Positions 24,773 through 35,341 are shown, counted from the first letter of the stretch. The stretch is 64,000 bases of DNA from Bifidobacterium psychraerophilum (GCF_000741705.1 NZ_JGZI01000009.1:558001-622000); one strand, 5' to 3'. A program made the numbers and translations. Notes: generated from the letters alone by a model not told the origin.

Positions 24773-27700
24773 TTAACGGGTGAAGTACTCGACTCCGCCC
24801 TCGATGATCGGTTGGAAATCGCGGGCGTCCGGCACATTGCGATAGAGCCCCGGTCCGCGGCGTTCGCTGTGGCCCATCTTGCCGAGCACGCGTCCATCAG
24901 GACTGGTGATCGCCTCAATCGAAAGTGCCGAACCATTGGGGTTCACGTCAAGATCCATCGAAGGAACACCATGCGCATCCACATATTGCGTGGCTATCTG
25001 ACCGCCTTCGATAAGGCCGCTGAGCGTATCGGTATCCGCGACGAAACGGCCTTCGCCGTGGCTGATCGCGATGGTGTGGATGTCTCCCACGGAGGTCCTG
25101 CTCAGCCAGGGGGAGAGCGTCGAAGCGATTCTGGTGCGTACCAGACGGCTCTGATGGCGTCCGATCGTGTTGAAGGTCAGGGTCGGATAGTTCTCGGCCA
25201 TCGGCACGATATGCCCGAAAGGCACCAGACCGAGCTTGATCAGCGCCTGGAAGCCGTTGCAGATGCCGAGCATCAGGCCGTCGCGGTCATCAAGGAGGTC
25301 ACTGACGGCATCGCTGACTTCGGGGGAGCGGAAGAATGCGGTGATGAATTTCGCCGAACCATCGGGCTCGTCGCCACCCGAGAATCCTCCGGGCAGCATC
25401 ACGATCTGGCTGTTGCGGATGGAGGAAGCCAGTGCACGGGTGCTTTGCGCAACCGACTCAGGGCTCAGGTTGTTGATGACCACCGTCTCCACCTCGGCAC
25501 CCGCACGTCGGAACGCACGGGCCGAATCATATTCGCAGTTGGTGCCGGGGAACACCGGAATCACCACTCGTGGCTTGGCGACGTGCTCCGGATGGTGTTC
25601 GATGCTCATCTGCTGCGAACTGATCGTCCGGACCTCTTCACCTGCCGCGCGGTATGGGAAAACCTCTTCGATCCCGGATTCCCAGGACTCCTGCAGCGCA
25701 GTCAGATCGAGGGTCTCCGCCGTGGTGCGCAGCGTATAGTCCTCGCTGGTCACACCGATCTGACGAAGCGTCATATCCTCGGCGAGCGTTGGGATTTCGG
25801 CATCCGGCGACAACTCAACCACGAAGCTGCCATAGCGTGGCTCGAAGAGGGCGTCGGTATCGATGCCGTCATTCAGATCCAGACCGATGCGATTGCCGAG
25901 TGTCATCGTGAACAAGGACTCGGCCAGGCATCCGTAACCGGGTGTCGAGATGGACAGTGCCGCACCCTTGCCGACCAGGGATTCCACAGTGGAAATCGCC
26001 GCGATCAGACTGTCTGCCTCAGGAGTGAGACCGTCCTTCTGGTAGTGGGGTTCAATCAGCAGCACGCGGTTGCCCGCAGCCTTGAATTCGGGTGAGACGG
26101 CTCTGTCCATAGGCCCGACCGCCACGGCGAAGCTGATAAGCGTCGGCGGCACATCGAGATCCTCGAAGCTGCCGCTCATCGAATCCTTGCCGCCGATGGC
26201 ACCGACCTCAAGGTCGAGTTGAGCCATCAGGGCGCCGAGCACGGCCCCGACCGGTTTGCCCCAGCGCGCCGGATCCTCACCGAGCTTTTCGAAGTACTCC
26301 TGCAGGGAGAGGTATGCGTCCTCACGGCGGAATCCTGCGGCCACCAGCTTGCTGATGCTTTCGACGACGGCCAGATACGCGCCCGTGAACTGATTGCGTT
26401 CCGTGATGTAGGGATTGAATCCCCATGCCATGGCACTCGCCGTGGTGGTCTCACCGTCAACGGGGAATTTTGCCACCATCGCCATACTCGGCGTCAGTTG
26501 CCGGTTGCCGCCGAAAGGCATAAGCACCGTGGCCGCGCCGATGGTGCTGTCGAAACGTTCGGCAAGCCCCTTGTTCGAGCAGACATTCTGGTCGATGACC
26601 AGTGAATGCATCCGCTCTCCGAAGCTCTCACCCTTCCAGCCGCGACTGTAGTCCTCGGCTTCGGGCACATGCACATCGGTGTGCTTCGGAGCGCCGTTCG
26701 AGGCGAGGAAGGCACGGCTGACATCAACGATCGTGTCGCCCTTCCAGGTCATGCGCAGACGCTTCTCCTCGGTCACACTCGCCACCACGGAGGCCTCAAG
26801 GTTCTCCTGACGGGCATATTCCATGAACTCATCGACGTCTTCGGCTGCCAGGGCCACCGCCATGCGCTCCTGGCTTTCGGAGATCGCGAGCTCGGTCCCG
26901 TCCAGACCCTCGTACTTCCTGGGAACGGTATCAAGATCGATGTTGAGCCCATCAGCCAACTCGCCGGTGGCCACGGAGACGCCGCCGGCCCCGAAATCGT
27001 TGCAGCGCTTGATCAGACGGCATGCATCGCCACGACGGAACAGCCGTTGCAGCTTGCGCTCGATGGGTGCGTTGCCCTTCTGGACCTCGGCACCGCAATC
27101 CTCAAGGCTTTCGGCGTTCTGTGACTTCGATGCGCCGGTCGCCCCGCCGATGCCATCGCGGCCGGTGCGGCCTCCGAGCAGGATGATCTGATCGCCCGGT
27201 GTCGGTTCCTCACGGCGAACGTGATTCGCAGGCGTGGCTCCCACCACCGCTCCGACCTCCATGCGCTTGGCGACATAGCCGGGGTGGTAGATCTCATGGA
27301 CCTGGCCTGTGGCCAGACCGATCTGATTGCCATAGGAGGAGTAGCCCGCGGCCGCAGTGGTCACGATTTTGCGCTGTGGCAGTTTTCCGGGCAGCGTCTG
27401 GTCGAGCGGGGTGGTCGGATCAGCGGCGCCGGTGACGCGCATCGCCTGATACACATAGCTGCGTCCGGAGAGGGGATCGCGGATGGCCCCGCCGATGCAG
27501 GTGGCCGCACCGCCGAAAGGCTCGATCTCCGTGGGGTGGTTATGCGTTTCGTTTTTGAACAGGAACAGCCATTCCTGATCCTCACCATCGACGTCGACGG
27601 TGGTCTTCACCGTGCAGGCGTTGATCTCCTCGGACTCATCCAGGTTGCGCAGCACGCCGGTGGACTTTAGGTATTTCGCGCCGATGGTGGCCATATCCAT

Positions 27701-28495
27701 CATGCACAGGGGCTTGTGTTCACGGCCCAGTTCGTGTCGGAGTGAAAGATAGCGTGCGAAGGCCTCACGGACCTTGGCGTCATCGATCCGCACATCATCG
27801 AGTTCCGTGCCGAAGGTGGTGTGGCGGCAATGATCCGACCAGTAGGTGTCGATGACCTTGATTTCGGTGATGGTCGGATCGCGCTTCTCATCCTTGAAAT
27901 ACCGCTGGCAGAATGCGATATCCGCAAGATCCATGGCAAGGTCCCGCTCTTCGATGAAGGCCTTGAGCGCGCTTTCATCGAGTTCGGTGAAGCCCTTGAG
28001 CACTTCAACCTTCGCCGGGGTAGCCATTTCCATGAGCAGCGTGCTTCTGGTGTCGAGAGAGGCCTCACGGGCTTCGACGGGGTTGATGACGTAGCGTTTG
28101 ACGGCTTCGACGTCGTCGTCGCTCAGATTCCCGGAAAGCATGTAGACGGTCGCGGAACGCACGGTGGGACGTTCCCCTTGGCTCATCAACTGGATGCATT
28201 CGCTGGCGGATTGTGCGCGCTGGTCGAACTGCCCCGGAAGATATTCGACGGCGAACACGCGCGCGCCATCGGTCGAAGGCATGTCATCGGTGACCACATC
28301 GCTCTGGGGCTCGCTGAAGACCGTGGGGATGCTCTGGTCAAACAGTGTTGAACTGATGCCTTCGACATCGTATCGGTTAATTAGCCGCAGTGAACTCAGA
28401 GCCTCAAGGCCGAGCACTGTGCGCAGCTCATGCTTCAGCTGCTGCGCCTGAATATCGAATCCTACCTGTTTCTCAACGTAGACGCGGAAAACCAC
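24773..28495 (-). CDS. purL: Phosphoribosylformylglycinamidine synthase, single-chain
   Basis: Fourth step: FGAR to FGAM with ATP and glutamine. 1240 residues, the large one-chain form in which the glutaminase is fused to the C-terminus. The GTG at 28495 gives [10 protein letters not shown] as the start and follows GAGAGGAC. Visible parts are the [13 protein letters not shown] motif, the two AIR-synthetase-like halves and the C-terminal glutaminase with [13 protein letters not shown], the catalytic Cys in LGICNGFQ and the AISHGEGRF pair. No separate purQ or purS is needed. 80 bases separate it from purC. Confidence 0.96.
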   Translation of the reverse strand: MVFRVYVEKQVGFDIQAQQLKHELRTVLGLEALSSLRLINRYDVEGISSTLFDQSIPTVFSEPQSDVVTDDMPSTDGARVFAVEYLPGQFDQRAQSASECIQLMSQGERPTVRSATVYMLSGNLSDDDVEAVKRYVINPVEAREASLDTRSTLLMEMATPAKVEVLKGFTELDESALKAFIEERDLAMDLADIAFCQRYFKDEKRDPTITEIKVIDTYWSDHCRHTTFGTELDDVRIDDAKVREAFARYLSLRHELGREHKPLCMMDMATIGAKYLKSTGVLRNLDESEEINACTVKTTVDVDGEDQEWLFLFKNETHNHPTEIEPFGGAATCIGGAIRDPLSGRSYVYQAMRVTGAADPTTPLDQTLPGKLPQRKIVTTAAAGYSSYGNQIGLATGQVHEIYHPGYVAKRMEVGAVVGATPANHVRREEPTPGDQIILLGGRTGRDGIGGATGASKSQNAESLEDCGAEVQKGNAPIERKLQRLFRRGDACRLIKRCNDFGAGGVSVATGELADGLNIDLDTVPRKYEGLDGTELAISESQERMAVALAAEDVDEFMEYARQENLEASVVASVTEEKRLRMTWKGDTIVDVSRAFLASNGAPKHTDVHVPEAEDYSRGWKGESFGERMHSLVIDQNVCSNKGLAERFDSTIGAATVLMPFGGNRQLTPSMAMVAKFPVDGETTTASAMAWGFNPYITERNQFTGAYLAVVESISKLVAAGFRREDAYLSLQEYFEKLGEDPARWGKPVGAVLGALMAQLDLEVGAIGGKDSMSGSFEDLDVPPTLISFAVAVGPMDRAVSPEFKAAGNRVLLIEPHYQKDGLTPEADSLIAAISTVESLVGKGAALSISTPGYGCLAESLFTMTLGNRIGLDLNDGIDTDALFEPRYGSFVVELSPDAEIPTLAEDMTLRQIGVTSEDYTLRTTAETLDLTALQESWESGIEEVFPYRAAGEEVRTISSQQMSIEHHPEHVAKPRVVIPVFPGTNCEYDSARAFRRAGAEVETVVINNLSPESVAQSTRALASSIRNSQIVMLPGGFSGGDEPDGSAKFITAFFRSPEVSDAVSDLLDDRDGLMLGICNGFQALIKLGLVPFGHIVPMAENYPTLTFNTIGRHQSRLVRTRIASTLSPWLSRTSVGDIHTIAISHGEGRFVADTDTLSGLIEGGQIATQYVDAHGVPSMDLDVNPNGSALSIEAITSPDGRVLGKMGHSERRGPGLYRNVPDARDFQPIIEGGVEYFTR

Positions 28496-28575
28496 AGTGC
28501 TTGTCCTCTCTTCGTGGGGCAGACTATCTTCACGATGGCCGACACCAGAAGAGTCGGCCGCTCTGTTCTGGGTGT

Positions 28576-29349
28576 TTAGTGCTTGCAGTGGCAGTTGCCG
28601 CCACAAGCCTCGGGGCTCTCAAGTCCTTGCAGACGAGTGAGGATCTCCTCATAAGCCGGGATGATGCTTCCAAGATCGCGACGGAACAGATCCTTGTCGA
28701 GATGTTCGATGGCCTCGGAGTCTTCGCCCTGGCCCTGCTCATCCCACAGCCGGCAGGTGTCGGGTGTGATTTCATCAGCCAGAAGGATCATGCCATCCGA
28801 GGTGATGCCCATCTCGATCTTGAAGTCCACAAGCCTGACGTCGATGGAGGAGAAGATGGCCAGCAAAGCCTGGTTGATCTCACGCGCCTTGGCGGAGATG
28901 ATCTCCAGCTGCTCTTCGGTGGCGAGCTCCAAAGCAAGAATGTCATCATTGTTGATGAAGGGATCGTTCAGCTCGTCGCTCTTGTAGAAGAATTCAAGCA
29001 CCGGCTTGCTCAGCACGGTGCCTTCCTTGACGCCGTAGCGTGTGGCGAAGGATCCCGCCGCCACGTTGCGCATGACGATCTCCAGAGGGAACATCGTCAT
29101 CTTGCGCACCAGCTGCTCGGTTCCCGACAGCTGCTTCACGAAATGGCTGGCGATGCCTCGCTTTGCCAGTAAGCGGAACATCAGCGAGGTGATCTCATTA
29201 TTGAGATGCCCCTTGCCTTCAATCTGCTCCTTCTTCGCGCCATTACCGGCAGTCGCCTGGTTCATGTATTCGACCCAGAGAACATCCTGGTCGTCGGTTG
29301 CGTAGAGTTTTTTTGCTTTGCCTTGGTAGAGCAGATCCAACTTCTCCAT
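28576..29349 (-). CDS. purC: SAICAR synthetase with Cys/His tail
   Basis: Joins aspartate to CAIR, the step after carboxylation of AIR. 257 residues, beginning [20 protein letters not shown], with [16 protein letters not shown] and the substrate-binding [14 protein letters not shown] region. The ATG follows AAAGG. It is somewhat longer than many bacterial PurC proteins because of a C-terminal extension that ends CGGNCHCKH. This cluster of three Cys and two His could bind a metal; its role is unknown. It is 80 bases ahead of purL. Confidence 0.95.
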   Translation of the reverse strand: MEKLDLLYQGKAKKLYATDDQDVLWVEYMNQATAGNGAKKEQIEGKGHLNNEITSLMFRLLAKRGIASHFVKQLSGTEQLVRKMTMFPLEIVMRNVAAGSFATRYGVKEGTVLSKPVLEFFYKSDELNDPFINNDDILALELATEEQLEIISAKAREINQALLAIFSSIDVRLVDFKIEMGITSDGMILLADEITPDTCRLWDEQGQGEDSEAIEHLDKDLFRRDLGSIIPAYEEILTRLQGLESPEACGGNCHCKH

Positions 29350-29544
29350 GGCTCGCCTTTCTTGTGCAGCGTATGCGCAGAGGGGATTTATCGTCAACGG
29401 ACAGTGCAAACAGTACCAAGCGCCTGATACAAGCGGATGACACGCAATCCCCGTCCACGGCGGAGGAAACAAGCTGTATCGATTCCGCCGAGGAGGGGAT
29501 CGGTGCGACGGCCAAGGAGCTTCGCAAGGGGCGGATCGGGCCGG
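29350..29544 (-). promoter_or_regulatory. Gap between purT and purC, probable purC promoter region
   Basis: These 195 bases separate two co-directional purine genes and are the longest gap in the cluster, so a promoter for purC-purL-purF-purM-purD may lie here. A weak inverted repeat, GGCGGA with TCCGCC, is present near 29459-29490. I see no purine riboswitch. Confidence 0.35.
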
Positions 29545-30837
29545 TCAGGAGGCCTTCGTGCTGATGCGGAGGTTCTCGATGATGCGAGCGGTCTTCTCAC
29601 GGGATTCGGACTCATCCCGTCCTATCGCCAGAGCCACCCCCATGCGACGGTGACCGTGGACCTCCGGTTTGTTGAAGATACGGAGTTCCGTTCCCTCCCC
29701 ATCCAAGGCGTCGGGAAGATTCGAGAACACCGCGGGCCCTTCACCTGACACCACGATGGCGCGACTGGCCGCGGTGGAATGCTCGGGAAGATTGGTCACG
29801 GCATCATTCGGATACACGGGGATGCCCAGAATGGCCCTGGCGTGCAGCGCGAATTCGCTCAGACGCTGGGAGACGAGCGTGACCATACCGGTGTCATGCG
29901 GGCGTGGGGAGACCTCGTTGAAGAGCAAGGTGCCGTCGGTGAGCACGAAGAGCTCGACGCCGAACACACCCCAACCCTGCTCATCCGCGCTTCTGGCATG
30001 ATCGACAAGTCCCTGGACCGCTTGATGCGCGAGGTGCCGGGCGTCGGCCAGAATCTTTGACGGCACGTTGGCCGGTTGCCAGGATTCCCTGTAATCACCG
30101 CTTTCCTGGCGCTGACCGATCGGCGCGCAGGTGACGATCCCCGCGCTTGAACTGACGGTGAGCACGGTGAGCTCGTATTCAAGAGGAACCAAGGCCTCAA
30201 CGATGACGCGCGACACCTGACCGCGTCCGGCGGTCCTGCCGCCGGTCTGTGCTTCATCCCACGCGGCGTCAAGTGATGCGGGTTCGCGGACCACGGATTG
30301 CCCGTGCCCGGAGGAGCTCATAATCGGTTTGACCACGCAGGGATAGCCGACGGCCTCCGCCCCGGCCCGCAGTTCCTCCGCCGATTCGGCGAAACGATAC
30401 GGCGTTGTAGGCAGGCCAAGCGTCTCATGTGCCAGAACGCGAAGGCGCTCGCGGTCCATACAGATCGCGGCGATGTCGGAACTTGGTGTCACCTGGATGC
30501 CCGATTGGGCTGCCTGGGCCAGTTCCGAAGTGGCTATCGCCTCCACTTCCGGAATGATGATGTCCGGATGGATCTCGGCGATGAGTGCGCGCAGGGCTTC
30601 TGGATCCGCCATATCAAGCACGCGCGATTCGTGCGCTATCTGTGCGGCAGGGGCTCCTGCGTAGCTGTCTGCGGCACACACCCATACGCCGAGGCGCATC
30701 AATTCCAAGGTGACTTCGCGTCCCAACTCGCCGGATCCGAGCAGCAGCGCGCGCGTGTTCTCGGAGGCAAGGGGAGTGCCGAACTGACGTTCGTTGGGGA
30801 GGGATGGATTGGACTGGTATGCAGTGGCATCGCTCAT
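29545..30837 (-). CDS. purT: Formate-dependent GAR formyltransferase
   Basis: Third step by the formate route: ATP-dependent formylation of GAR. 430 residues with the PurT opening FGTPLASENTRALLLGSGELGREV, the ATP-grasp motif CVVKPIMSSSGHGQSV and the metal-binding FNEVSPRPHDTGMVT. The likely ATG at 30837 has no clear ribosome site, so a leaderless message is possible; a longer reading from 30873 is also open. PurT separates this pathway from folate-dependent PurN. It is the most upstream gene of the minus-strand purine cluster. Confidence 0.94.
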   Translation of the reverse strand: MSDATAYQSNPSLPNERQFGTPLASENTRALLLGSGELGREVTLELMRLGVWVCAADSYAGAPAAQIAHESRVLDMADPEALRALIAEIHPDIIIPEVEAIATSELAQAAQSGIQVTPSSDIAAICMDRERLRVLAHETLGLPTTPYRFAESAEELRAGAEAVGYPCVVKPIMSSSGHGQSVVREPASLDAAWDEAQTGGRTAGRGQVSRVIVEALVPLEYELTVLTVSSSAGIVTCAPIGQRQESGDYRESWQPANVPSKILADARHLAHQAVQGLVDHARSADEQGWGVFGVELFVLTDGTLLFNEVSPRPHDTGMVTLVSQRLSEFALHARAILGIPVYPNDAVTNLPEHSTAASRAIVVSGEGPAVFSNLPDALDGEGTELRIFNKPEVHGHRRMGVALAIGRDESESREKTARIIENLRISTKAS

Positions 30838-30856
30838 GCGCCCATTGTGCCACTGG

Positions 30857-30926
30857 GGTATGGATAAAGGCACCGGTATGGAAAGGCACTGGGTATGGAA
30901 AGGCGCCGGTATGGATGAAGGCCTCC
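30857..30926. repeat. Four degenerate tandem copies of GGTATGGA(..)AAGGCRCC
   Basis: Units at 30857-30874, 30875-30891, 30892-30907 and 30908-30926 share GGTATGGA followed by AAGGC. They vary by one to three bases in length. They lie just ahead of purT, in the gap to the divergent aminotransferase. Confidence 0.7.
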
Positions 30927-31104
30927 ATGTCTCCCTTCATATATGCCTGGCGCGAGGCGGCACGAGACGAGGCGGTGGATTCCAGGAAGGTGCGCCATGG
31001 ATGCACGTTCCGGACAGTGCCATGCGGAAACGGGCTTAACGCAGTGGCAATGCGATTGTAGGATGGTGGCGAAGAACAGCCGAAGCAGGTCGGGGGAGTA
31101 CGTG

Positions 31105-32310
31105 ATGGCACAGGAGATCGATGAAGCCGTGATGAATTTGACAGGGATGTTGGCTCAACGGGCGAAATCGATCCCCGACAATCCTTTCGCTTCGGCGGAT
31201 GCGCGGGTCGCCGCGGCGATGGCGCAGGGTGCCGATGTGATCGATCTGAGCAAAGGCAACCCGGATGGCGAGCCCCCGGAGTTCATGATCGAGGCGGCGG
31301 TCAAGGCATCTCACGATCCCGCTGATTTCCGCTACGCGCCTTTCGACGGCAAGCCGGCCTATCTGCAGGCCGCCGCTCATTGGTACCGGCAGGAGCATGG
31401 CGTTGCGTTGGATCCTGTGACACAACTGCTGGCGGTAAGCGGTGCTTCGGTCGGAATCGGTCTGACGATACAGACTTTGGTCAACCCGGACGATCTGGTT
31501 CTGGTCCCGGGTCCCTACTACCCGCAGTATGAAGGTTCCACGGCTGTGGCCCAGGGGCATCTCGAAGCCTTGCCGACCGATGCCGAGCATGGATTCCTTC
31601 CCGATCTCGATGCGGTGCCCGAGTCCTTGTGGAAACGGGCGAAGCTCTTGATTCTCAATTACCCGAATAATCCGACGGGGGCCGCGGCCACACCGGAATT
31701 CTTCGCCCAGGCCGTCGCCTTGGCCAAACGCTATGACTTCGTGATCATGCACGACTTCGCATATGCCGGCATCGGATTTGACGATCAGCCGCCGATCAGC
31801 CTGCTCAGCACTCCGGGTGCCGTCGATGTTGCGGTGGAGCTGTGCTCGCTTTCGAAGATGTACATGATCGCAGGCTGGAGGGGCGGTTTCGTCGCCGGTA
31901 ATCCAGAGCTCATGCATGCGCTGAAAATGGTGCATCGGCAGACCAGCCTGCTGATGGGGACAACCGTGCAGGATGCCGGTGCCGCAGGGCTCAACAGCGA
32001 TCAGGCGACCGTCCGGGTGTTGGCGGAGCGTTACAAGAAGCGTTTCCTCACCCTGCAACGGGGTCTTGCCGCAGCGGGCCTCACGGTCTGCGATTCGCAT
32101 GGGGGCCTCTTCGCGTGGATGAAGGTGCCGGACGGCGTCTCCGATGCCGAATTCTCACGCTGGCTGCTTGCGCAGGCAGGCGTCGCGGTTATCGCAGGCT
32201 CTGATTTCGGACCGACCGGCGCCGGATACGTCCGCTTGAGCCTGCTCAGGCCGGAATCCGATTTGGCCGAGGCGGCGCGACGCATCCGTGAGGCTCTGCA
32301 GTCAGCCTGA
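31105..32310 (+). CDS. PLP-dependent aminotransferase, class I/II
   Basis: Cytoplasmic aminotransferase of 401 residues. The ATG at 31105 follows GGGGGAG with a six-base spacer. Family marks are DLSKGNPDGEPP near the N-terminus, NYPNNPTGA, the PLP-lysine motif SLSKMYMIAGWRGG and the C-terminal YVRLSLLRPESD. It resembles the aspartate/LL-diaminopimelate/alanine-type subgroup, but the substrate cannot be set. An upstream GTG or ATG near 31063 could add residues. It is divergent from purT and convergent with the threonine-aldolase-like gene, 37 bases away. Confidence 0.9.
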   Translation: MAQEIDEAVMNLTGMLAQRAKSIPDNPFASADARVAAAMAQGADVIDLSKGNPDGEPPEFMIEAAVKASHDPADFRYAPFDGKPAYLQAAAHWYRQEHGVALDPVTQLLAVSGASVGIGLTIQTLVNPDDLVLVPGPYYPQYEGSTAVAQGHLEALPTDAEHGFLPDLDAVPESLWKRAKLLILNYPNNPTGAAATPEFFAQAVALAKRYDFVIMHDFAYAGIGFDDQPPISLLSTPGAVDVAVELCSLSKMYMIAGWRGGFVAGNPELMHALKMVHRQTSLLMGTTVQDAGAAGLNSDQATVRVLAERYKKRFLTLQRGLAAAGLTVCDSHGGLFAWMKVPDGVSDAEFSRWLLAQAGVAVIAGSDFGPTGAGYVRLSLLRPESDLAEAARRIREALQSA

Positions 32311-32347
32311 TGACGGTTGACGGCTGTCGTGCCGAGGGTGCTCCTAT

Positions 32348-33373
32348 TCAGAGCAAAGCGACGAGGGCATCGACATCCGATTGCTTCGTCGCCCAACTGG
32401 TGGCGAGACGGATGACGGTATGTTCATCGTCAAAGCGCTCCCAGATACTGAAGATCACATCCTTCGCCAAACGTGCCAGGGCGCTGTCCTCAAGGATGAT
32501 GAATATCTGGTTCGTGGGCGAATCGATGTAGAAGCGATACCCGCGTTCGATGAGCGCTTCACGCAGTGACGCGGCCGTTTCGATCGCATTGCGGCTGATA
32601 CGCATATAGAGGTCATCGGTGAACAGGGCGTCGAATTGCGCGCCGACCAACCGGCCTTTGGCGAGGAGCGCGCCATGCTGTTTGATCATCGTGAGCATAT
32701 GAGCGGGAGCGTTGCCGCCGGGGAACACCACCGCCTCACCGCATAGGGCTCCGACCTTGGTGCCGCCGATGTAGAACACATCGCACAGCTCGGCGATATC
32801 CGTGAGTGTCAGATCGCTCTGAGGGCATGCCAGTGCATAGCCGAGACGGGCGCCATCCGCATACAGCGGAAGATCGTAGCGATGGCACACGGATGATATC
32901 CGGGTCAATTCATCCTTGGAATACAGGGTCCCGTATTCGGTCGGGTAGGAGATGTACACCATGCCGGGGAACACCATGTGATCGTGATTCGGATCCTCGA
33001 AGAAAGCAGCGAGGAAACGCTCAAGGGCATCAGCCTCGATCTTGCCATTGACCCCGGGGATGGTGAGCACCTTATGGCCCGCGGTCTCGATCGCCCCCGC
33101 CTCATGCATGCTGACATGCCCCGTGTCGGCCGCGACCACGCCTTCATAGGATGTGAGCAGTGAGGAGATGACGACCTGATTGCTTTGCGTGCCGCCGACC
33201 AGCAGAAACACATCGGCATCCGGCTTGCCGCAGGCCTGCGCGATTTTTCGTTTCGCCTCGACGCTGCACTCATCCTCGCCATAGCCCGTCAGCTGGGCTG
33301 AATTCGTATCGATAAGCCTGCGCAGTACGTTCGGGTGAGCGCCTTCGGAATAGTCGTTTTCAAAATGCAGCAT
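32348..33373 (-). CDS. Low-specificity threonine aldolase-like PLP enzyme
   Basis: Beta-eliminating lyase family member of 341 residues, likely cleaving L-threonine or L-allo-threonine to glycine and acetaldehyde. It begins MLHFENDYSEGAHPNVLRRL and has GYGEDECSVEAKRKIAQACG, an ADGARLGYAL segment and the PLP lysine in YIGGTKVGALCGEA. The start follows GAGGGG. A longer frame reaches 33505, but it would run into the next gene's tail. It lies 52 bases after the GH13 gene and may be cotranscribed with it. Confidence 0.88.
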   Translation of the reverse strand: MLHFENDYSEGAHPNVLRRLIDTNSAQLTGYGEDECSVEAKRKIAQACGKPDADVFLLVGGTQSNQVVISSLLTSYEGVVAADTGHVSMHEAGAIETAGHKVLTIPGVNGKIEADALERFLAAFFEDPNHDHMVFPGMVYISYPTEYGTLYSKDELTRISSVCHRYDLPLYADGARLGYALACPQSDLTLTDIAELCDVFYIGGTKVGALCGEAVVFPGGNAPAHMLTMIKQHGALLAKGRLVGAQFDALFTDDLYMRISRNAIETAASLREALIERGYRFYIDSPTNQIFIILEDSALARLAKDVIFSIWERFDDEHTVIRLATSWATKQSDVDALVALL

Positions 33374-33425
33374 ATGCCCCTCATCATGACTGATATCGCT
33401 GTTCGCCTCCCGCTGGGGAAACGTC

Positions 33426-34811
33426 TTACTGTCGAGAATCGTACAGCGGATTATTGTGCTCGTCGTTAATGACAACATGGGGCGTGGGATCGAGACTGAG
33501 CTCAACCTGCAATGATTGCCCTCCGTCCGCGCTCGTGGGTCGGTAAACGAAACTCCGGTTCTCCAGATGCATGTTTCGAATCTGGGCCTGGGACAGCCAC
33601 GGATGGTTGCGACGGAGCGCGATCAGATCACGATGCGCGTCGAATATGCGCCGGGCTGCGTCATCCAGTGTTTCGGGATGTTCGGGGAAAGCGGGACGTA
33701 TCGCATCATCGCCCCCGAGCCGCTCCTCCTTGATGGCGGTCATTCCCAGCTCGTCGCCGTAGTAGATGCTGGGGATGCCACCGACCGTCATCAGGATGGC
33801 GAGGGCAAGTATGGCGCCCTCCTGACCGGTCTGGCTGGCGACGCGCGTCACGTCATGATTGCCGATGAAGGTCTGGGGGATGAAGGTCTTCAGGAAGGTA
33901 TTCTGACGTTGCAGATTCCAGTCGAGTTCGAAGAAATTGCCGTTGGCGATGCTTGACCAGATCGACTTCCATAATTCGTACTGCGTGACCGAATCAACCG
34001 TCGAGTGTTGCACGAATGCAGGGTAATCCCCATGTATCACCTCGCCGAAAATCCATGTGTCCGGATGCTGCTCACGCACCAGCGGGAGCGTTTTCGCCCA
34101 GAATTCGGGAGCCACCGAATACGCCGCGTCCAGACGCCACCCGTCGGCCCCATGATCCAGCCAGTGATTCATCACCTCGGCGACGTACGAGACCGTGGCA
34201 GGGGAGTCATGGTCCAACTCGACGAGCCCCTGATGCCCCTCGAAAACAGGCAGCCGGGCTTCGGGGGAGTCCGTCTGCGCTGCGGTGTTCGGAATCGTCT
34301 TGATCAAGCCATGCCAGGGGGATGCTGCTGCCGGGTCTGCGTCCAGTGCTGCCGCGACCGCGGGATGTTCCCTTCCGACATGGTTGAAGACACCATCGAG
34401 GATGATGCGGAGACCTCTGCCCTGGGCGGCGCTCGCCAATCGTTCGAATGCCTCATCTCCTCCGAGCCGGTCATCGATATGCATGAAGTCGGTGGTGTCG
34501 TAGCCATGGGTCGTCGATTGGAAGATGGGGCCGAGCAGCAGTCCGGTGGCTCCGAGGTTGGTGACATAATCCAGCCAGGGAATCAAGGCGTCAAGGCCGC
34601 GTCCCGCATGCCGATCCTCGGGGGTTTCGGGCCGTATCGTCGCACCGGAGAATCCCAGCGGATACACATGCCACCACACCGCTTCGCCCGCCCAGGACGG
34701 AGGTGACAGGAGACGATCTTCTTGGGATGCCTGGGGCCCTCCGGAAACTTGAGAAGCGTTGGCATCCTGCGGTCTGTCTGCACCCGTATGCATGTCTGGC
34801 TCTGTCCTCAC
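33426..34811 (-). CDS. Glycoside hydrolase family 13 protein
   Basis: Alpha-amylase-type (beta/alpha)8 enzyme of 461 residues without a signal peptide, so probably cytoplasmic. The start is a GTG after GGGGGTG. Conserved regions are DGVFNHVG, DGWRLDAAY with the nucleophile Asp, WIFGEVIHGDY with the acid Glu and FIGNHDVTRV with the third Asp. The pattern fits cyclomaltodextrinase or alpha-glucosidase-like intracellular enzymes more than secreted amylases. The substrate is unknown. About 38 residues before the barrel are Ser/Gln/Pro-rich and probably disordered. Confidence 0.9.
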   Translation of the reverse strand: MRTEPDMHTGADRPQDANASQVSGGPQASQEDRLLSPPSWAGEAVWWHVYPLGFSGATIRPETPEDRHAGRGLDALIPWLDYVTNLGATGLLLGPIFQSTTHGYDTTDFMHIDDRLGGDEAFERLASAAQGRGLRIILDGVFNHVGREHPAVAAALDADPAAASPWHGLIKTIPNTAAQTDSPEARLPVFEGHQGLVELDHDSPATVSYVAEVMNHWLDHGADGWRLDAAYSVAPEFWAKTLPLVREQHPDTWIFGEVIHGDYPAFVQHSTVDSVTQYELWKSIWSSIANGNFFELDWNLQRQNTFLKTFIPQTFIGNHDVTRVASQTGQEGAILALAILMTVGGIPSIYYGDELGMTAIKEERLGGDDAIRPAFPEHPETLDDAARRIFDAHRDLIALRRNHPWLSQAQIRNMHLENRSFVYRPTSADGGQSLQVELSLDPTPHVVINDEHNNPLYDSRQ

Positions 34812-35144
34812 TGAACACCCCCAAGAAATCCGTTGAATGTTGAATACAGACGAATACCGTTAACACTACTGGCTATGTGCAGGATCGGCCAGAAGCTTGG
34901 ATATGCCGGGGTGTGCACTGGGTATATGCACTGGGTAAATGTGCCGGGTATGCATCGGCTGTGCACCTATCGCGCACTGGGTTGTGTGCCGGTTATGTGC
35001 CGGGTATGTACCTGGTATGCAGCGCTCATGCATAAGCGGCCCCGGATAATTCTTCGACGACTTTTAACAGTCGGCGTGGCACGCTGTCGATTCGTGTATA
35101 GTATCCATCTGTTGTGTGATTTTGGTATGTTGATCATGCACCAT
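34812..35144. other. Gene-free stretch holding degenerate repeats
   Basis: No supportable gene lies in these 333 bases between the GH13 gene and tRNA-His. The middle part is a degenerate repeat block described separately. A promoter for the tRNA may lie in the AT-richer part around 35090-35140 (TATAGT at 35097-35102). Confidence 0.5.
34912..35021. repeat. Degenerate ~13-bp repeats of GTGCCGGGTATGT type
   Basis: About eight or nine irregular copies follow each other, for example GTGCACTGGGTATAT, GTGCCGGGTATGC, GTGCACCTATCGC and GTGCCGGGTATGT. Spacing is 11-15 bases. The block has no open frame and no clear dyad symmetry. Confidence 0.6.
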
Positions 35145-35221
35145 GGTGGATATAGCTCAGTCGGTAGAGCATCTGATTGTGGTTCAGAAGGTCGCGCGTT
35201 CGAGCCGCGTTATCCACCCCA
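35145..35221 (+). tRNA. tRNA-His (GTG)
   Basis: Complete 77-base tRNA. The acceptor stem is GTGGATA (35146-35152) with TATCCAC (35211-35217). The histidine-specific extra G at position -1 (35145) faces C73, and CCA is encoded (35219-35221). The D arm is GCTCAGTCGGTAGAGC. The anticodon loop holds GTG, and the T arm contains GTTCGAG. The sequence is followed at once by an intrinsic terminator. Confidence 0.97.
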
Positions 35222-35229
35222 CGCGAAAG

Positions 35230-35259
35230 CCCTGCAGCCCCAATGGTTGCGGGGTTTTT
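35230..35259 (+). terminator. Intrinsic terminator after tRNA-His
   Basis: A 10-bp stem, CCCTGCAGCC with GGTTGCGGGG (two G-U pairs), with loop CCAAT, followed by TTTTT at 35255-35259. Confidence 0.85.
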
Positions 35260-35292
35260 CATTACATTAGACGCATAGAAAGTATTTGGATC

Positions 35293-35312
35293 GGGTACCC
35301 CGTGGGTACCCC
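35293..35312. repeat. Direct repeat of the palindrome-bearing GGGTACCCC
   Basis: GGGTACCCC occurs at 35293-35301 and again at 35304-35312; each contains the palindrome GGGTACCC. It lies just after tRNA-His, at the left edge of the accessory patch. It might be a scar of an integration event, but no matching copy was found. Confidence 0.4.
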
Positions 35313-35341
35313 AAATTGCATGGCGAAGAATCCGGGATATG

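Noticed and set aside
24680-26095. 471-residue plus-strand open frame
   Set aside because: It is antisense to the end of purL and start of purF, which are certain genes; no family features.
29350-29544. Purine riboswitch upstream of purC
   Set aside because: The characteristic three-helix junction bases could not be found on the minus strand.
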